64,000 bases of DNA. Origin: Martinezella lusitana. GTDB taxonomy: Bacteria; Pseudomonadota; Alphaproteobacteria; Rhizobiales; Rhizobiaceae. The position numbers were made by a program, and so were the translations under genes. The number at the start of each line of letters is the position of its first letter. Positions within the stretch are counted from its first letter, which is position 1. The notes beneath the pieces were generated by a model that worked only from the letters and a program-made list of their open reading frames with translations, was not told the DNA's origin and searched no databases. Positions 53,741-62,880 of this stretch are shown in pieces. The stretch spans positions 186,001 through 250,000 of the forward strand of contig NZ_WUEY01000002.1 in assembly GCF_010668395.1 (NCBI RefSeq), given 5' to 3'.

Positions 53741-54781
53741 TCAGGATGCCGACCGGCGCAGGAGCGCGGGTTCTTTCCAGCCAATCTCCGGAGCGATCAA
53801 CGTTACGAAGTCGTGAATGATCTGCCGATACTCCTCGTCGTGGAACTCGTAGGGCAGCTCCAGCCGGAATTCATTGACATGGGGCAGGATCGGATCGTTG
53901 CGCAGGCGCTCCAGAATCTCCTCCGACGAGCCGACGAGATCGCGCGCGAAAAGCGTGCGGCGCTCGCCTTGCGGAGACAGCGTTCGCTCATGGCGGCCGG
54001 CGGCATAGTCGGTATAGCGCTTGCGCGTCACGGCGTCGGCGCTGTCGAAGGGTACGATGACCCGGCCGAGCGCCACGCGCCTCGTATCGCCGCCGGAGTT
54101 CCGATAGGTTTCCAGCTGCCGCGACTGCGCGACGAAGAAATCGTCGGTCTGCTCCCCCGTCGTGACATTGCCGATCAGCAGGTTGAAACCGTTGCGCCCT
54201 GCCCATTCGGCCGAACGCAGCGAGCCGCCGCCATACCAGATGCGATCGATCAATCCCTTCGCATAGGGCTGCAGACGCGGACGCTGCGGACCGAACGGCG
54301 TCTTGATGACCGTATCCTGATTGCCGATATAGGCGCCCTTCAAATTATCGGCAAAGCGCAGCACTCTCTGATGGGAGAAATCATGGCTTTCCCAGTCGCC
54401 ATCGAAAGCGAGCGGGCCGATCAGGTCCGCATGCAGCGGACGGCCGGCGCTGAGGCCGATATTCAATCGCCCACGCGACAGCACATCCACGGTCGCCAGA
54501 TCCTCGGCAAGCCGATAGGGGCTTTCATAGCCGATGGGTATGACGGCCGTGCCGAGCTCGATGTGGCGCGTGCGCTGTGTCGCTGCCGCGAGAAAGGCGC
54601 TCGCCGAGGAGATGCCGGGTTCGAGATGCCGCTGGCGAACCCAGGCGCTGTTGAAGCCCCTGCCTTCTCCGTATTCGAGCAATTGCAGGGTTTGCTCCAG
54701 GCCCGCTAACGGATCTTCATCCGGATAGTTTCCTGGCGTGAGAAAGCCGATGTGGCTGATCGATGGGGCTGGGCGGCTCAT
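53741..54781 (-). CDS. Luciferase-like flavin monooxygenase (LLM), third of the operon
   Basis: 346 residues with the LLM TIM-barrel pattern: G-F-N-S-A-W-V-R-Q-R-H near 45 and S-R-G-R-L-N-I-G-L-S-A-G near 105. It is the last gene of the minus-strand sulfur-salvage-like operon, 12 bp after the second binding-protein gene. It probably needs a flavin reductase from elsewhere in the genome. Confidence 0.83.
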   Translation of the reverse strand: MSRPAPSISHIGFLTPGNYPDEDPLAGLEQTLQLLEYGEGRGFNSAWVRQRHLEPGISSASAFLAAATQRTRHIELGTAVIPIGYESPYRLAEDLATVDVLSRGRLNIGLSAGRPLHADLIGPLAFDGDWESHDFSHQRVLRFADNLKGAYIGNQDTVIKTPFGPQRPRLQPYAKGLIDRIWYGGGSLRSAEWAGRNGFNLLIGNVTTGEQTDDFFVAQSRQLETYRNSGGDTRRVALGRVIVPFDSADAVTRKRYTDYAAGRHERTLSPQGERRTLFARDLVGSSEEILERLRNDPILPHVNEFRLELPYEFHDEEYRQIIHDFVTLIAPEIGWKEPALLRRSAS

Positions 54782-54793
54782 GCAGCTATCTCC

Positions 54794-55732
54794 TCAAAAT
54801 TTCGGCAGGCCCGGCGGATTGGTTTCCGACTTCGGCAAGGCTTCTTCCGCAAGATGCCAATGGTCGAGGATCCTCGCGTAGCTGCCATCCTTGATCAGCC
54901 CGTTCGTTGCGAGGGTGAGGGCGGCCGCCAATCCGCTGCCCTTGCGCGTGGCGATCGCGACATCCGAGCGATCCGGCCAGCCGGCGCTCAACGTACCCAC
55001 GCGCTTGATGTTCTTGTCGCGGGCGGCGATGTAGACCAGCTGGGCGTGCGGCTGCACGATGACTTCGGCGCGATCCGACTGGAGGGCCAGGAGGCTTGCC
55101 GCATCATCGTCGTAATATTGCAGCTCGATCGGCTTCAGGCCGGCTTTGACATCCTCGTCGCTCCATTTCAGCAGAATTCGCTCCTGATTGGTGCCGGCAC
55201 CGACGATGATGCGCAGGCCCGCCGCATCCTTCGGCTCCTTGATGCCAGTGATCTTGCTGTCGGTTTTGACGAAGAATCCATGCAGGCCCTGTCGGTAGGT
55301 GGAGAAATCGAACTTCTCCTTGCGCTGTTCGGTCACCCCGACATTGGAGATGACGGCATCGTATTTGCCCGAGGTCAGCCCGAGCGGCCAGTCGATCCAG
55401 GCGACCGGGACAAGCTCGAGCTTCAATCCGAGCGCGTCGGCGATGGCGGAGGCATAGTCAGGATCCGCCCCGACCACGGTCTTGGCATCCGTTGCATAGG
55501 TCGCAAGCGGAGGCCCGCTGGGCGCCACCGCCACGGTGAACGTCCCTGGCGTGACAAACTTGAAATCCTTGGGGATCGCGGCGATGGCGGCCTCGTCCTT
55601 GGCCGCATGAACACGCCCGGGCTGTTCAGGACCGAGATCGAACTCGTCGGCGGCGTGAACGGCACCGACTCCGATCAGGGAAACCGTCGCTACAGCGGCA
55701 AATATGGTTTTGAGATTGGGAAAGAAAGTCAC
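54794..55732 (-). CDS. Amino-acid ABC binding protein (family 3), copy 2
   Basis: 312 residues with a Sec signal (about 1-28, ending V-H-A-A). Start GTG 55732 follows GGAG; the frame extends upstream to 55783 without a site. It aligns along its length with the neighbouring binding protein (both carry F-D-F-S-T-Y-R and G-A-G-T-N-Q-E), so the pair is a tandem duplication. Ligands of this family are polar amino acids or cystine-like compounds. Confidence 0.86.
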   Translation of the reverse strand: MTFFPNLKTIFAAVATVSLIGVGAVHAADEFDLGPEQPGRVHAAKDEAAIAAIPKDFKFVTPGTFTVAVAPSGPPLATYATDAKTVVGADPDYASAIADALGLKLELVPVAWIDWPLGLTSGKYDAVISNVGVTEQRKEKFDFSTYRQGLHGFFVKTDSKITGIKEPKDAAGLRIIVGAGTNQERILLKWSDEDVKAGLKPIELQYYDDDAASLLALQSDRAEVIVQPHAQLVYIAARDKNIKRVGTLSAGWPDRSDVAIATRKGSGLAAALTLATNGLIKDGSYARILDHWHLAEEALPKSETNPPGLPKF

Positions 55733-55807
55733 GAACAGGTCGCTCCATGAATGAGACAGGGAGCGGATCGACGCGGGCCCCACCGGCGCCGATCCGCTCT
55801 ACCAACA

Positions 55808-56752
55808 TTACGAACCGCTCTTCGGCAGGCCCGCAGGGTTGGTCTTGGACTGATCGATCGCCTCGGCGCTCAGGCTCCAGTGCTTGAGCACCTCACCGTA
55901 CTTGCCGTCCTTGATCAGATCATTGAGTGCGAGGGTGACGGCGTCAGCCAATCCGGCTCCCTTCTTCGTCGTCACGGCGATTTCCGCCGTCAGTGGCCAG
56001 CCACCGGATACGATGCCCACGAGCTTCCTCGTACCGTTGATAGCCGCGTTGTAGGCCTGCGTCGCATTCGGATTGAATTCGACATCGGCGCGACCGGACT
56101 GCAGCGCGAGATCGGCAGCGGCGCGGTCGTCATAATACTGCACCTCGATGGGCTTCAGCCCGGCCGCCACATTTTCCCGGTCCCATTCGAGAATGATCTT
56201 CTCCTGGTTGGTGCCGGCGCCGGTGATGACCTTGAGACCGGCTACGTCCTTCGGTTCCTTGATCGACGTGATCTTGCTGTCGGCCTTCACGTAAAAGCCG
56301 AGCACGTCCTTGCGATAGGTCGAGAAATCGAATTTCTCCTTGCGCTCCTCGGTAACGGTCACGTTGGAGATGACGGCGTCATATTTGCCGGAGGAAACGC
56401 CGAGCGGCCAGTCTTCCCAGGCGACAGGCACCAGCTCGAGCTGGAGGCCGAGGGAATCGGCAAGCAGTTGGGCGAGATCCGGGTCGCCGCCGACGACGGT
56501 CTTGGCATCGGTCGCATAGGTGGCGATCGGCGGGTCCCAGGGGTTGATCGCCACCGTGAACTTGCCGGGATTGACGAACTTGAAGCTCGGCGCGATCGCC
56601 TTGATCGCCGCCTCGTCCTTCTCCGCTCTGACGCGATTGGACGTATCCGGGCTGAGATTGAACTTTTCGGCCGCACCGGCCGTCGTGCAACTCATCACCA
56701 CCGCGGTTAACACGCCGGCAAAAGCATATTTTGCTCTATCAATGAATGCCAT
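55808..56752 (-). CDS. Amino-acid ABC binding protein (family 3), copy 1
   Basis: 314 residues with a Sec signal ending near T-A-G-A-A. Start ATG 56752 is chosen because the ribosome-binding site AAGGAGAAGG lies before it, inside a longer frame that reads TTG. Partner of the fused permease/ATPase upstream (90 bp). Confidence 0.87.
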   Translation of the reverse strand: MAFIDRAKYAFAGVLTAVVMSCTTAGAAEKFNLSPDTSNRVRAEKDEAAIKAIAPSFKFVNPGKFTVAINPWDPPIATYATDAKTVVGGDPDLAQLLADSLGLQLELVPVAWEDWPLGVSSGKYDAVISNVTVTEERKEKFDFSTYRKDVLGFYVKADSKITSIKEPKDVAGLKVITGAGTNQEKIILEWDRENVAAGLKPIEVQYYDDRAAADLALQSGRADVEFNPNATQAYNAAINGTRKLVGIVSGGWPLTAEIAVTTKKGAGLADAVTLALNDLIKDGKYGEVLKHWSLSAEAIDQSKTNPAGLPKSGS

Positions 56753-56842
56753 TTCCCTTCTCCTTTTCAATTTTAAGTTGTTTATATTGTTGTCGTTGTC
56801 CAGACGCCTGACGTCAGGTCGTCCGATGGCTGCCTGTGTCTG

Positions 56843-58621
56843 CTAGAGAACCTTGGCGAGGAAGGCGCGGGTACGCGGGTGCCTCGCATCGTTGAAAACC
56901 TGTACCGGCGAGCCGGTCTCGATGATGTGCCCGCCTTCCATGAAGACGACGGTATCGGCGACCTCGCGAGCAAAGCCGATCTCGTGGGTGACGATCACAA
57001 GGGTCGTGCCGGTGCGGGCAAGCTCCTTGATCACGTCGAGCACTTCGCCGACGAGTTCCGGATCGAGCGCCGAGGTCGGCTCGTCGAACAGCAGTACCTT
57101 CGGCCGGAGCGCCAGAGCACGAGCGATCGCCACACGCTGCTGCTGGCCGCCGGAAAGCTGGCGTGGATAGGCATCGATCTTGTCGCTGAGGCCGACGCGA
57201 GCGAGCAGCTCGTGTGCGAATGCGATAGCCTCATCCCGGCTCAGCCCACGCACCTGAATCGGCGCCTCGATAAGGTTTTCCAAAACAGTGAGATGCGGGA
57301 ACAGATTGAAGTTCTGGAAGACCATGCCGATGTCGGTCCGCCGCCTCAGGATATCCTTCTCCTTGAGCTCGTAGAGCACATCGCCCTTCTGCGTATAGCC
57401 GACGAGTTCGCCATCCACCGAGATGAACCCGCTGTCGACGCGCTCCAGATGATTGATGGCGCGCAGCAAGGTCGATTTTCCGGATCCCGACGGACCTATG
57501 ATGGCGGTCACGCTGCTGGCAGGCAGGTTGAGCTCGATGTTGTCGAGGACTTTGAGCGTGCCGAAGCTCTTCGATATACCGTGGATGCGCACGGCCCCAC
57601 CCTTCGCACGCCAGTCGGCAGGATTCTTCTGGCTTCCAAGGCTCCCGATGCCTGCCTTCGTGGAGACTACCGTCGACGCACGACGCAAGCGCTGGAAATA
57701 GGCCTGGAAGGGCAAGGGCGTCGGATTGCGCACCGCTCCCTTCGAAAAATAGCGCTCGATGTAGTGCTGCGCGATCGACAGCACCGTCATGATGACGAGA
57801 TACCAGACCGTCGCCACCATCAGCAGCGGGATGACTTCCAGATTGCGGCGGTAGATGACCTGCACCGTGTAGAAGAGCTCCGGCAGCGCCAGCACGTAGA
57901 CCATGGACGTGCTCTTGGCGAGACCGATGATCTCGTTGAAGCCGGTGGGAAGAATGGAGCGCATCGCCTGTGGCAGAACGATGCGAAAGGCCTGCCGGCG
58001 ACGTGACAGGCCGAGGGCGGCCGCCGCCTCCAGTTGCCCCTGGTCGACCGAAAGGATGCCGCCGCGAACGATTTCCGCGAAGAAGGCCGACTGATTGAGC
58101 GTCAGTCCGAGAAAGGCTGCGGCAAACGGCGTCAACAGCTGCGTGGTCGGGTAATCGAACAGCACCTTGTCGGTGAAGGGGACGCCGATGCTAATGGTTT
58201 CATAGAGATAGCCGAGATTGTTGAGAACCAGCAACAACACAATCATCGGGATCGAGCGCAGCAGCCAGATATAACCCCAGGAGAGGCTTGCTAGCAGCGG
58301 CGACTTCGATACGCGCGCCAGCGCCAGCGCCGTACCGAGAATGGAGCCGGAAACCGCCGCGAGCGCCGTCAGAAGCAGCGTCCTGCCGAGGCCCACCAGC
58401 ACCGGCTCGGCAAAGAACCATTCCGCGAAAACATTCCAGCCCCAGCGCGGATTGGTGAAGGTGGAATAGAGGATGACCGATATGACAAGTGCGGCGAAAA
58501 TCGTGCCCGCAATGCGTCCGGGGTGCCGCGCGGGCACGATGCGGTAACGCGAATAATCCGTCTTCGTCTCGGCGGTTCCCGTGCCGGGATCGACACTCGC
58601 AAAATCCGTCGTTAGCGCCAT
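56843..58621 (-). CDS. Amino-acid ABC importer, fused permease-ATPase
   Basis: 592 residues. Residues 40 to about 300 are a HisM-type permease with E-A-A-A-A-L-G-L-S in the EAA loop; from about 345 a GlnQ-type ATPase has Walker A G-P-S-G-S-G-K-S-T and signature L-S-G-G-Q-Q-Q-R, Walker B L-L-F-D-E-P-T. Joining permease and ATPase in one chain is less common than separate genes. With either binding protein it forms the importer of the operon. Confidence 0.92.
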   Translation of the reverse strand: MALTTDFASVDPGTGTAETKTDYSRYRIVPARHPGRIAGTIFAALVISVILYSTFTNPRWGWNVFAEWFFAEPVLVGLGRTLLLTALAAVSGSILGTALALARVSKSPLLASLSWGYIWLLRSIPMIVLLLVLNNLGYLYETISIGVPFTDKVLFDYPTTQLLTPFAAAFLGLTLNQSAFFAEIVRGGILSVDQGQLEAAAALGLSRRRQAFRIVLPQAMRSILPTGFNEIIGLAKSTSMVYVLALPELFYTVQVIYRRNLEVIPLLMVATVWYLVIMTVLSIAQHYIERYFSKGAVRNPTPLPFQAYFQRLRRASTVVSTKAGIGSLGSQKNPADWRAKGGAVRIHGISKSFGTLKVLDNIELNLPASSVTAIIGPSGSGKSTLLRAINHLERVDSGFISVDGELVGYTQKGDVLYELKEKDILRRRTDIGMVFQNFNLFPHLTVLENLIEAPIQVRGLSRDEAIAFAHELLARVGLSDKIDAYPRQLSGGQQQRVAIARALALRPKVLLFDEPTSALDPELVGEVLDVIKELARTGTTLVIVTHEIGFAREVADTVVFMEGGHIIETGSPVQVFNDARHPRTRAFLAKVL

Positions 58622-58661
58622 GATGCTTACCCCTTATGATTGTGATTGATCCGGCTCGCCG

Positions 58662-59222
58662 TTATCGGCCGGCGGCGGCCAGACGTTGCTGCGATCCGGA
58701 GGCTTCGGCGGCATAGGACAAGGCCAGGCGGCTGATATCCTTCTCGAAAGGCAGGCTCTTGTAGACTTCCGGATCGACCGACGTGTCGAAGAGCGCGGTG
58801 TAGCCGTTGGTCAGATAGAGGCCGACGGCCTCGGGCTGGCGGAAGCCCGTCGTCAGATAGATGCGGTGATAGCCCTGCCGCGCCGCCTGGGCCTCCAGCT
58901 CGACGAGCAGCGTTCGCGCCAATCCCTGACGACGAAGATCGTGCCGTGTCCAGATGCGTTTGAATTCCGCGGTGTGGTCGTCGTAGTGCTTGAACGCCCC
59001 ACCGCCGATGGTCTCGCCGTCCCGCAACAACAGCAGGAAGTTGCCGTGCGGCGGCGAAAAGGCCTCCGGCGGATAGCGATTGAGTTCGGCCGCCGCACCC
59101 TCTGCGTTGAAATAGGTGCCATAGCGACTGTCATACTCATGGATCAGCTCGTCGATCAGCGGCTTCGCGCGCGGATCGACCGGGGTCGTATAAAGAAACG
59201 TATCGCTCATGTCGGTCGTCAC
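58662..59222 (-). CDS. GNAT acetyltransferase
   Basis: 186 residues with the acetyl-CoA loop R-R-Q-G-L-A-R-T near 100. The GTG start at 59222 overlaps the preceding stop as GTGA, implying coupling to the M20 hydrolase gene. In known S-alkyl-cysteine routes a GNAT enzyme N-acetylates the substrate first. Substrate here is inferred from the operon only. Confidence 0.82.
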   Translation of the reverse strand: MTTDMSDTFLYTTPVDPRAKPLIDELIHEYDSRYGTYFNAEGAAAELNRYPPEAFSPPHGNFLLLLRDGETIGGGAFKHYDDHTAEFKRIWTRHDLRRQGLARTLLVELEAQAARQGYHRIYLTTGFRQPEAVGLYLTNGYTALFDTSVDPEVYKSLPFEKDISRLALSYAAEASGSQQRLAAAGR

Positions 59223-60418
59223 CTGTTGTCATCCGCAAGGAAAGTTTCGGCGAGCCGCACCCAATAGCGGGCCGCGGGCGCGATGATGGCGTCGTTGAAA
59301 TTGTAGTGGGCGCTGTGCAGCGGCGCGCTGTCGCCGTTGCCGACGAAGAGGTAGCTTCCAGGCTTGGCCTGCAGCAGGAACGCAAAGTCTTCGCTTGCCG
59401 TGCGCGGCCGGAAATCCGCCTCGATCGCCGCCGGGCCAAGCGCCTGCACCGCGACGTCGCGGGCAAAAGCCGTCTCGTCCGCATGGTTGACCAAGGCCGG
59501 AAAGCCCAGGCGATAGTTGACCTCGGCGACGGCTCCGAAGCTTTCCGCCTGCGCCCGTGCCAGTGCCGGAATGCGCTCCTGAAGTTTCGCGCGCACCCCT
59601 TCGCTGAAAGCGCGCATGGTCAGCTTCAACTCGACGCTTTCCGGAATGACGTTCGATGCGGAGCCCGCATGAATCGAGCCCACCGTCGCCACGGCCATGT
59701 CCTGCGGATCGATATTGCGCGAAACGACGCTTTGCAGAGCCGTGATGAACGAAGCCGACGCCAAAACGGGGTCGACGGCCCGATGCGGTTCGGCACCATG
59801 ACCGCCCTTGCCGACGATCTTGATAACCGCCTGGTCGACGGAGGCCATCGCTGGGCCGGCAACGAAGCCGAATTGCCCTTCGGGAACGCCGGGCCAATTA
59901 TGCAGACCGAAGACGGCATCGACCGGAAAGCGATCGAAAAGCCCTTCCGACAGCATCTTGCGCGCACCCGCGCCGATCTCCTCGGCCGGCTGGAAAATCA
60001 GGCGCAAGGTGCCGCTGAAACTGCCGCTTTCCGCAAGATAGCGGGCAGCGGCCAGCAGGATGGACGTGTGCCCATCATGTCCGCAGGCATGCATGACACC
60101 AGGATTGCTGCTGGCGTAATCGAGCCCGGTTGCCTCCTCGATGGGCAGCGCGTCCATATCGGCGCGGATGCCGATACTTCGATTTCCACCTCCCCGCTTC
60201 AGAGTCGCGACAACGCCGGTGCCGGCGATGCCCGTTGCAACCTCATAGCCCCAGTCGGCAAGAAGCGACGCGACCTTCTTGGCGGTTCGGTGCTCCTGGA
60301 AGGCGAGCTCGGGATATTGATGCAGATCGTGCCTCAGCGCGATGATCTCGTCGATATAGGCGGCAATCCCTGCCTCGACTTGATCCGTGACCGAAGCGGA
60401 CTTGATGATGGCGTTCAT
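59219..60418 (-). CDS. M20-family amidohydrolase (HipO/aminoacylase type)
   Basis: 399 residues. The metal-site motif H-A-C-G-H-D-G-H near 110 and F-Q-P-A-E-E-I-G-A-G near 140 are diagnostic of the M20D group (hippurate, N-acyl amino acid and IAA-amide hydrolases). In the proposed salvage route it removes the acetyl group after oxidation. Lies 15 bp after the NtaA-type monooxygenase gene. Confidence 0.9.
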   Translation of the reverse strand: MNAIIKSASVTDQVEAGIAAYIDEIIALRHDLHQYPELAFQEHRTAKKVASLLADWGYEVATGIAGTGVVATLKRGGGNRSIGIRADMDALPIEEATGLDYASSNPGVMHACGHDGHTSILLAAARYLAESGSFSGTLRLIFQPAEEIGAGARKMLSEGLFDRFPVDAVFGLHNWPGVPEGQFGFVAGPAMASVDQAVIKIVGKGGHGAEPHRAVDPVLASASFITALQSVVSRNIDPQDMAVATVGSIHAGSASNVIPESVELKLTMRAFSEGVRAKLQERIPALARAQAESFGAVAEVNYRLGFPALVNHADETAFARDVAVQALGPAAIEADFRPRTASEDFAFLLQAKPGSYLFVGNGDSAPLHSAHYNFNDAIIAPAARYWVRLAETFLADDNR

Positions 60419-60433
60419 GGCGATCGTCCGGGC

Positions 60434-61783
60434 TCAGGCGCCCACGGCCTTTGCGGGTTCGATGCCATCGGGCTCTGCCGCGTAGCGGCTTTCGCGGAAC
60501 GGCAGGCCAAGGTGATCGCGCAGCGTCTCGCCCTTCAGTACCGGATCGAAATAGCCACGCTCCGTCAGGATCGGCAGGACATGCTTGGAGAAATCGTCGA
60601 AGCCTTCACCAATGACGGGGAAGCCGAGGATGAAGCCGTCCGCACCCTCCTCATCCACCCAGCGGATGATCTCGCTGGCAATGTGCTCGGCGGTGCCGAT
60701 GAAGGAGGTGCGCGGCGTTGCGGCATCGAGCGCCACCTGACGCAGGGTAAGCCCCTTCTCCCGCGCCGTCTTCTTGATCCGATCGGTCGTGGCGCGGAAA
60801 TTGTTGCGGCCGATGTCGCCGAGATCGGGGAACGGCTCATCGAGCGGATAGGCGCTGAAGTCGTGATGGTCGAAGAAGCGGCCGAGATAGGCGAGCGCCT
60901 CTTCGATGGTGACAAGATTGCGGATCGCCAGGTATTTGGCGTCCGCCTCCTCCTGGGTCGCGCCGACGATCGGTCCGATGCCGGGGAAGATGCCGACATC
61001 GGCAGCACTGCGGCCATGCGCGATCGCGCTCTGCTTCACCTGCTTGTAGAAGGTCTTGGCGTCTTCGAGCGGCCCGCCATTGGTGAAGACGGCGTCCGCA
61101 TGTTTGCCGGCAAGCCGGATGCCGGAATCGGACGCGCCGGCCTGAAACACCACCGGTTGGCCCTGCTTGGAGCGACCGATATTAAGAGGGCCTTCGATGC
61201 GGAAAAAGCGGCCCTTGTGGTTCAGGCGATGCAGCTTGGACTTGTCGGCATAGACGCCGGTCTCGCGATCGCGCACGAAAGCGTCGTCGTCCCAGGAGTC
61301 CCACAGCCCCTTGATGGCATCGAGATATTCATCGGCGATCTCGTAGCGCAGCTCATGCTCGGGATGCTCGCGGCTATAATTGCGGCCGGACCCTTCGAGC
61401 GGCGACGTCACCGCGTTCCAGCCGGCGCGACCGCCGCTGATGACATCAAGCGAGGCGAATTGGCGGGCAATGGTGAAGGGATCGCTGTAGGACGTCGAAA
61501 CCGTACCGACCAGACCGAGCTTCGTCGTAAAGGCAGCGAGCGCAGAGAGGATGGTCAGCGGCTCGAACCGGTTGAGGAAATGCGGGATCGACTGTTCGTT
61601 GATATAGAGCCCGTCCGCGACAAAGGCGAAGGCAATGCCGGCATCTTCCGCCTTGCGGGCCGTCTTAACGAAGAAGTTCAGATTGGTGCTGGCGTCGGCT
61701 GGAACGCTTGGATGCTTCCAGGCATTCATGTGGCCGCCCGGGCCTTGCAGCATGATACCGAAAGTGACGTGTTTTTGAACCAT
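60434..61783 (-). CDS. NtaA/DmoA/SnaA-family flavin monooxygenase
   Basis: 449 residues, the length of nitrilotriacetate or dimethyl-sulfide monooxygenases. Family features include W-R-H-P-like N-terminal W-K-H-P, N-A-V-T-S and S-D-S-G-I-R-L-A-G-K-H-A-D-A-V-F. It uses FMNH2 and O2 and in related operons oxidises the S-alkyl group of N-acetylated cysteine derivatives. No flavin reductase gene is adjacent. Confidence 0.88.
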   Translation of the reverse strand: MVQKHVTFGIMLQGPGGHMNAWKHPSVPADASTNLNFFVKTARKAEDAGIAFAFVADGLYINEQSIPHFLNRFEPLTILSALAAFTTKLGLVGTVSTSYSDPFTIARQFASLDVISGGRAGWNAVTSPLEGSGRNYSREHPEHELRYEIADEYLDAIKGLWDSWDDDAFVRDRETGVYADKSKLHRLNHKGRFFRIEGPLNIGRSKQGQPVVFQAGASDSGIRLAGKHADAVFTNGGPLEDAKTFYKQVKQSAIAHGRSAADVGIFPGIGPIVGATQEEADAKYLAIRNLVTIEEALAYLGRFFDHHDFSAYPLDEPFPDLGDIGRNNFRATTDRIKKTAREKGLTLRQVALDAATPRTSFIGTAEHIASEIIRWVDEEGADGFILGFPVIGEGFDDFSKHVLPILTERGYFDPVLKGETLRDHLGLPFRESRYAAEPDGIEPAKAVGA

Positions 61784-61806
61784 GATGATTCTCCTGGGGT
61801 AGGTGC

Positions 61807-62799
61807 TCAGGCCACGAGCGAAAGGCGCTCTTTGGCGAGCAGTTCTATGGAGTTGAGCCGTTCGGCCGCCGTCAGAGCCGGGGTGTCGAGCACGAACTCC
61901 TCGACGCCGTAGCGGCGATGGAGCGTGTCGAGTTCATCGCGGATCTGCGCTGCCGTGCCGTGCAGCACGCTTGGCGCCTTTTCCTCGGTGCGGAAATCCG
62001 AAAAGCCCGCCTGGCGCGCGAATTCCGCCGCCTGTTCCTGGGTGCCGACATTGACGCTCTGGCCATTGGGCAGGAAGAGCTTGACGATGCGCAGCTGGCC
62101 GACGCGTTCCTTGGCATGAGCTTCGCTTTCGGCTGCAAAGGCAGCGAGCGCCAGGATCGGAACTTTACCGCCGGTCGCATGTTCATAGGCTTCGAAAGTC
62201 TTCTTGAGATTTTCCGGATCGCCGTTCAGATGGCCGGCGAACACCAATGTCCAGCCCTTCTCGGCTGCGAGTTTCGCGCTTTCGACGCTGGCGCCAAGGA
62301 GAAAGCGCTCCGGCGAGCGTGGCGGAAATGGCGTCGCCAAGGCACCCTCGGAATGGGGATCGGCGGCGAAGTAGGCGTTGATATCGGATAGCTGCTCCGC
62401 GAAATCGGGCTTTTTTTCAGGGTCGAAGGCACGCTGCAGCGCGCGCGTCGACAGCGGAAACCCGCCCGGCGCCTTGCCGACGCCGAGGTCGATGCGGCCA
62501 GGCGCAAGCGAGGCCAGAAGGTTAAAGGCCTCGGCGACCTTATAGGCGCTGTAATGCTGAAGCATCACGCCGCCCGAACCGATGCGGATCTTCGATGTCC
62601 TGGCGAGAAGATAGGCAATCAGAACTTCGGGCGCCGAACTTGCGAGGTTTGCCATATTGTGGTGCTCGGCGACCCAGAAGCGATGATAGCCGAGTTCTTC
62701 GGCCCTGATGGCCAGGCGCGTCGTGGCGCCGAGCGCATCGGTGGCGCTGAGCCCCTGTTCGATCGGGCTCTTGTCGAGAAGGCTGAGGAGATAAGACAT
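61807..62799 (-). CDS. Luciferase-like flavin monooxygenase (LuxA/YtmO-like), first gene of the operon
   Basis: 330 residues starting M-S-Y-L-L-S-L-L-D-K-S-P-I, with G-Y-H-R-F-W-V-A-E-H-H near 40 and L-A-P-G-R-I-D-L-G-V-G near 95. The N-terminus is the type seen in YtmO/CmoO-like proteins of S-methylcysteine operons. It is the promoter-proximal gene, behind a clear 21-bp dyad. Confidence 0.86.
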   Translation of the reverse strand: MSYLLSLLDKSPIEQGLSATDALGATTRLAIRAEELGYHRFWVAEHHNMANLASSAPEVLIAYLLARTSKIRIGSGGVMLQHYSAYKVAEAFNLLASLAPGRIDLGVGKAPGGFPLSTRALQRAFDPEKKPDFAEQLSDINAYFAADPHSEGALATPFPPRSPERFLLGASVESAKLAAEKGWTLVFAGHLNGDPENLKKTFEAYEHATGGKVPILALAAFAAESEAHAKERVGQLRIVKLFLPNGQSVNVGTQEQAAEFARQAGFSDFRTEEKAPSVLHGTAAQIRDELDTLHRRYGVEEFVLDTPALTAAERLNSIELLAKERLSLVA

Positions 62800-62845
62800 G
62801 CCGTTTCATCCATGTTCGCACTCAATGCCGACCACCGAATGCTGT

Positions 62846-62866
62846 AATCTATAAAAAACATAGATT
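62846..62866. promoter_or_regulatory. Operator/promoter dyad of the sulfur-salvage-like operon
   Basis: AATCTAT at 62846-62852 and ATAGATT at 62860-62866 form a perfect inverted repeat with a 7-bp A-rich spacer, about 47 bp upstream of the first gene. TATAGATT on the minus strand also looks like a -10 element. A LysR-type (CysB-like) or other regulator could bind here; none is encoded next to the operon. Confidence 0.5.
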
Positions 62867-62880
62867 TTAAGTTATTTAAG

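Noticed and set aside
59306-61912. An 868-codon plus-strand frame opposite the M20 and monooxygenase genes
   Set aside because: Antisense to two well-recognised enzymes and without any family resemblance.
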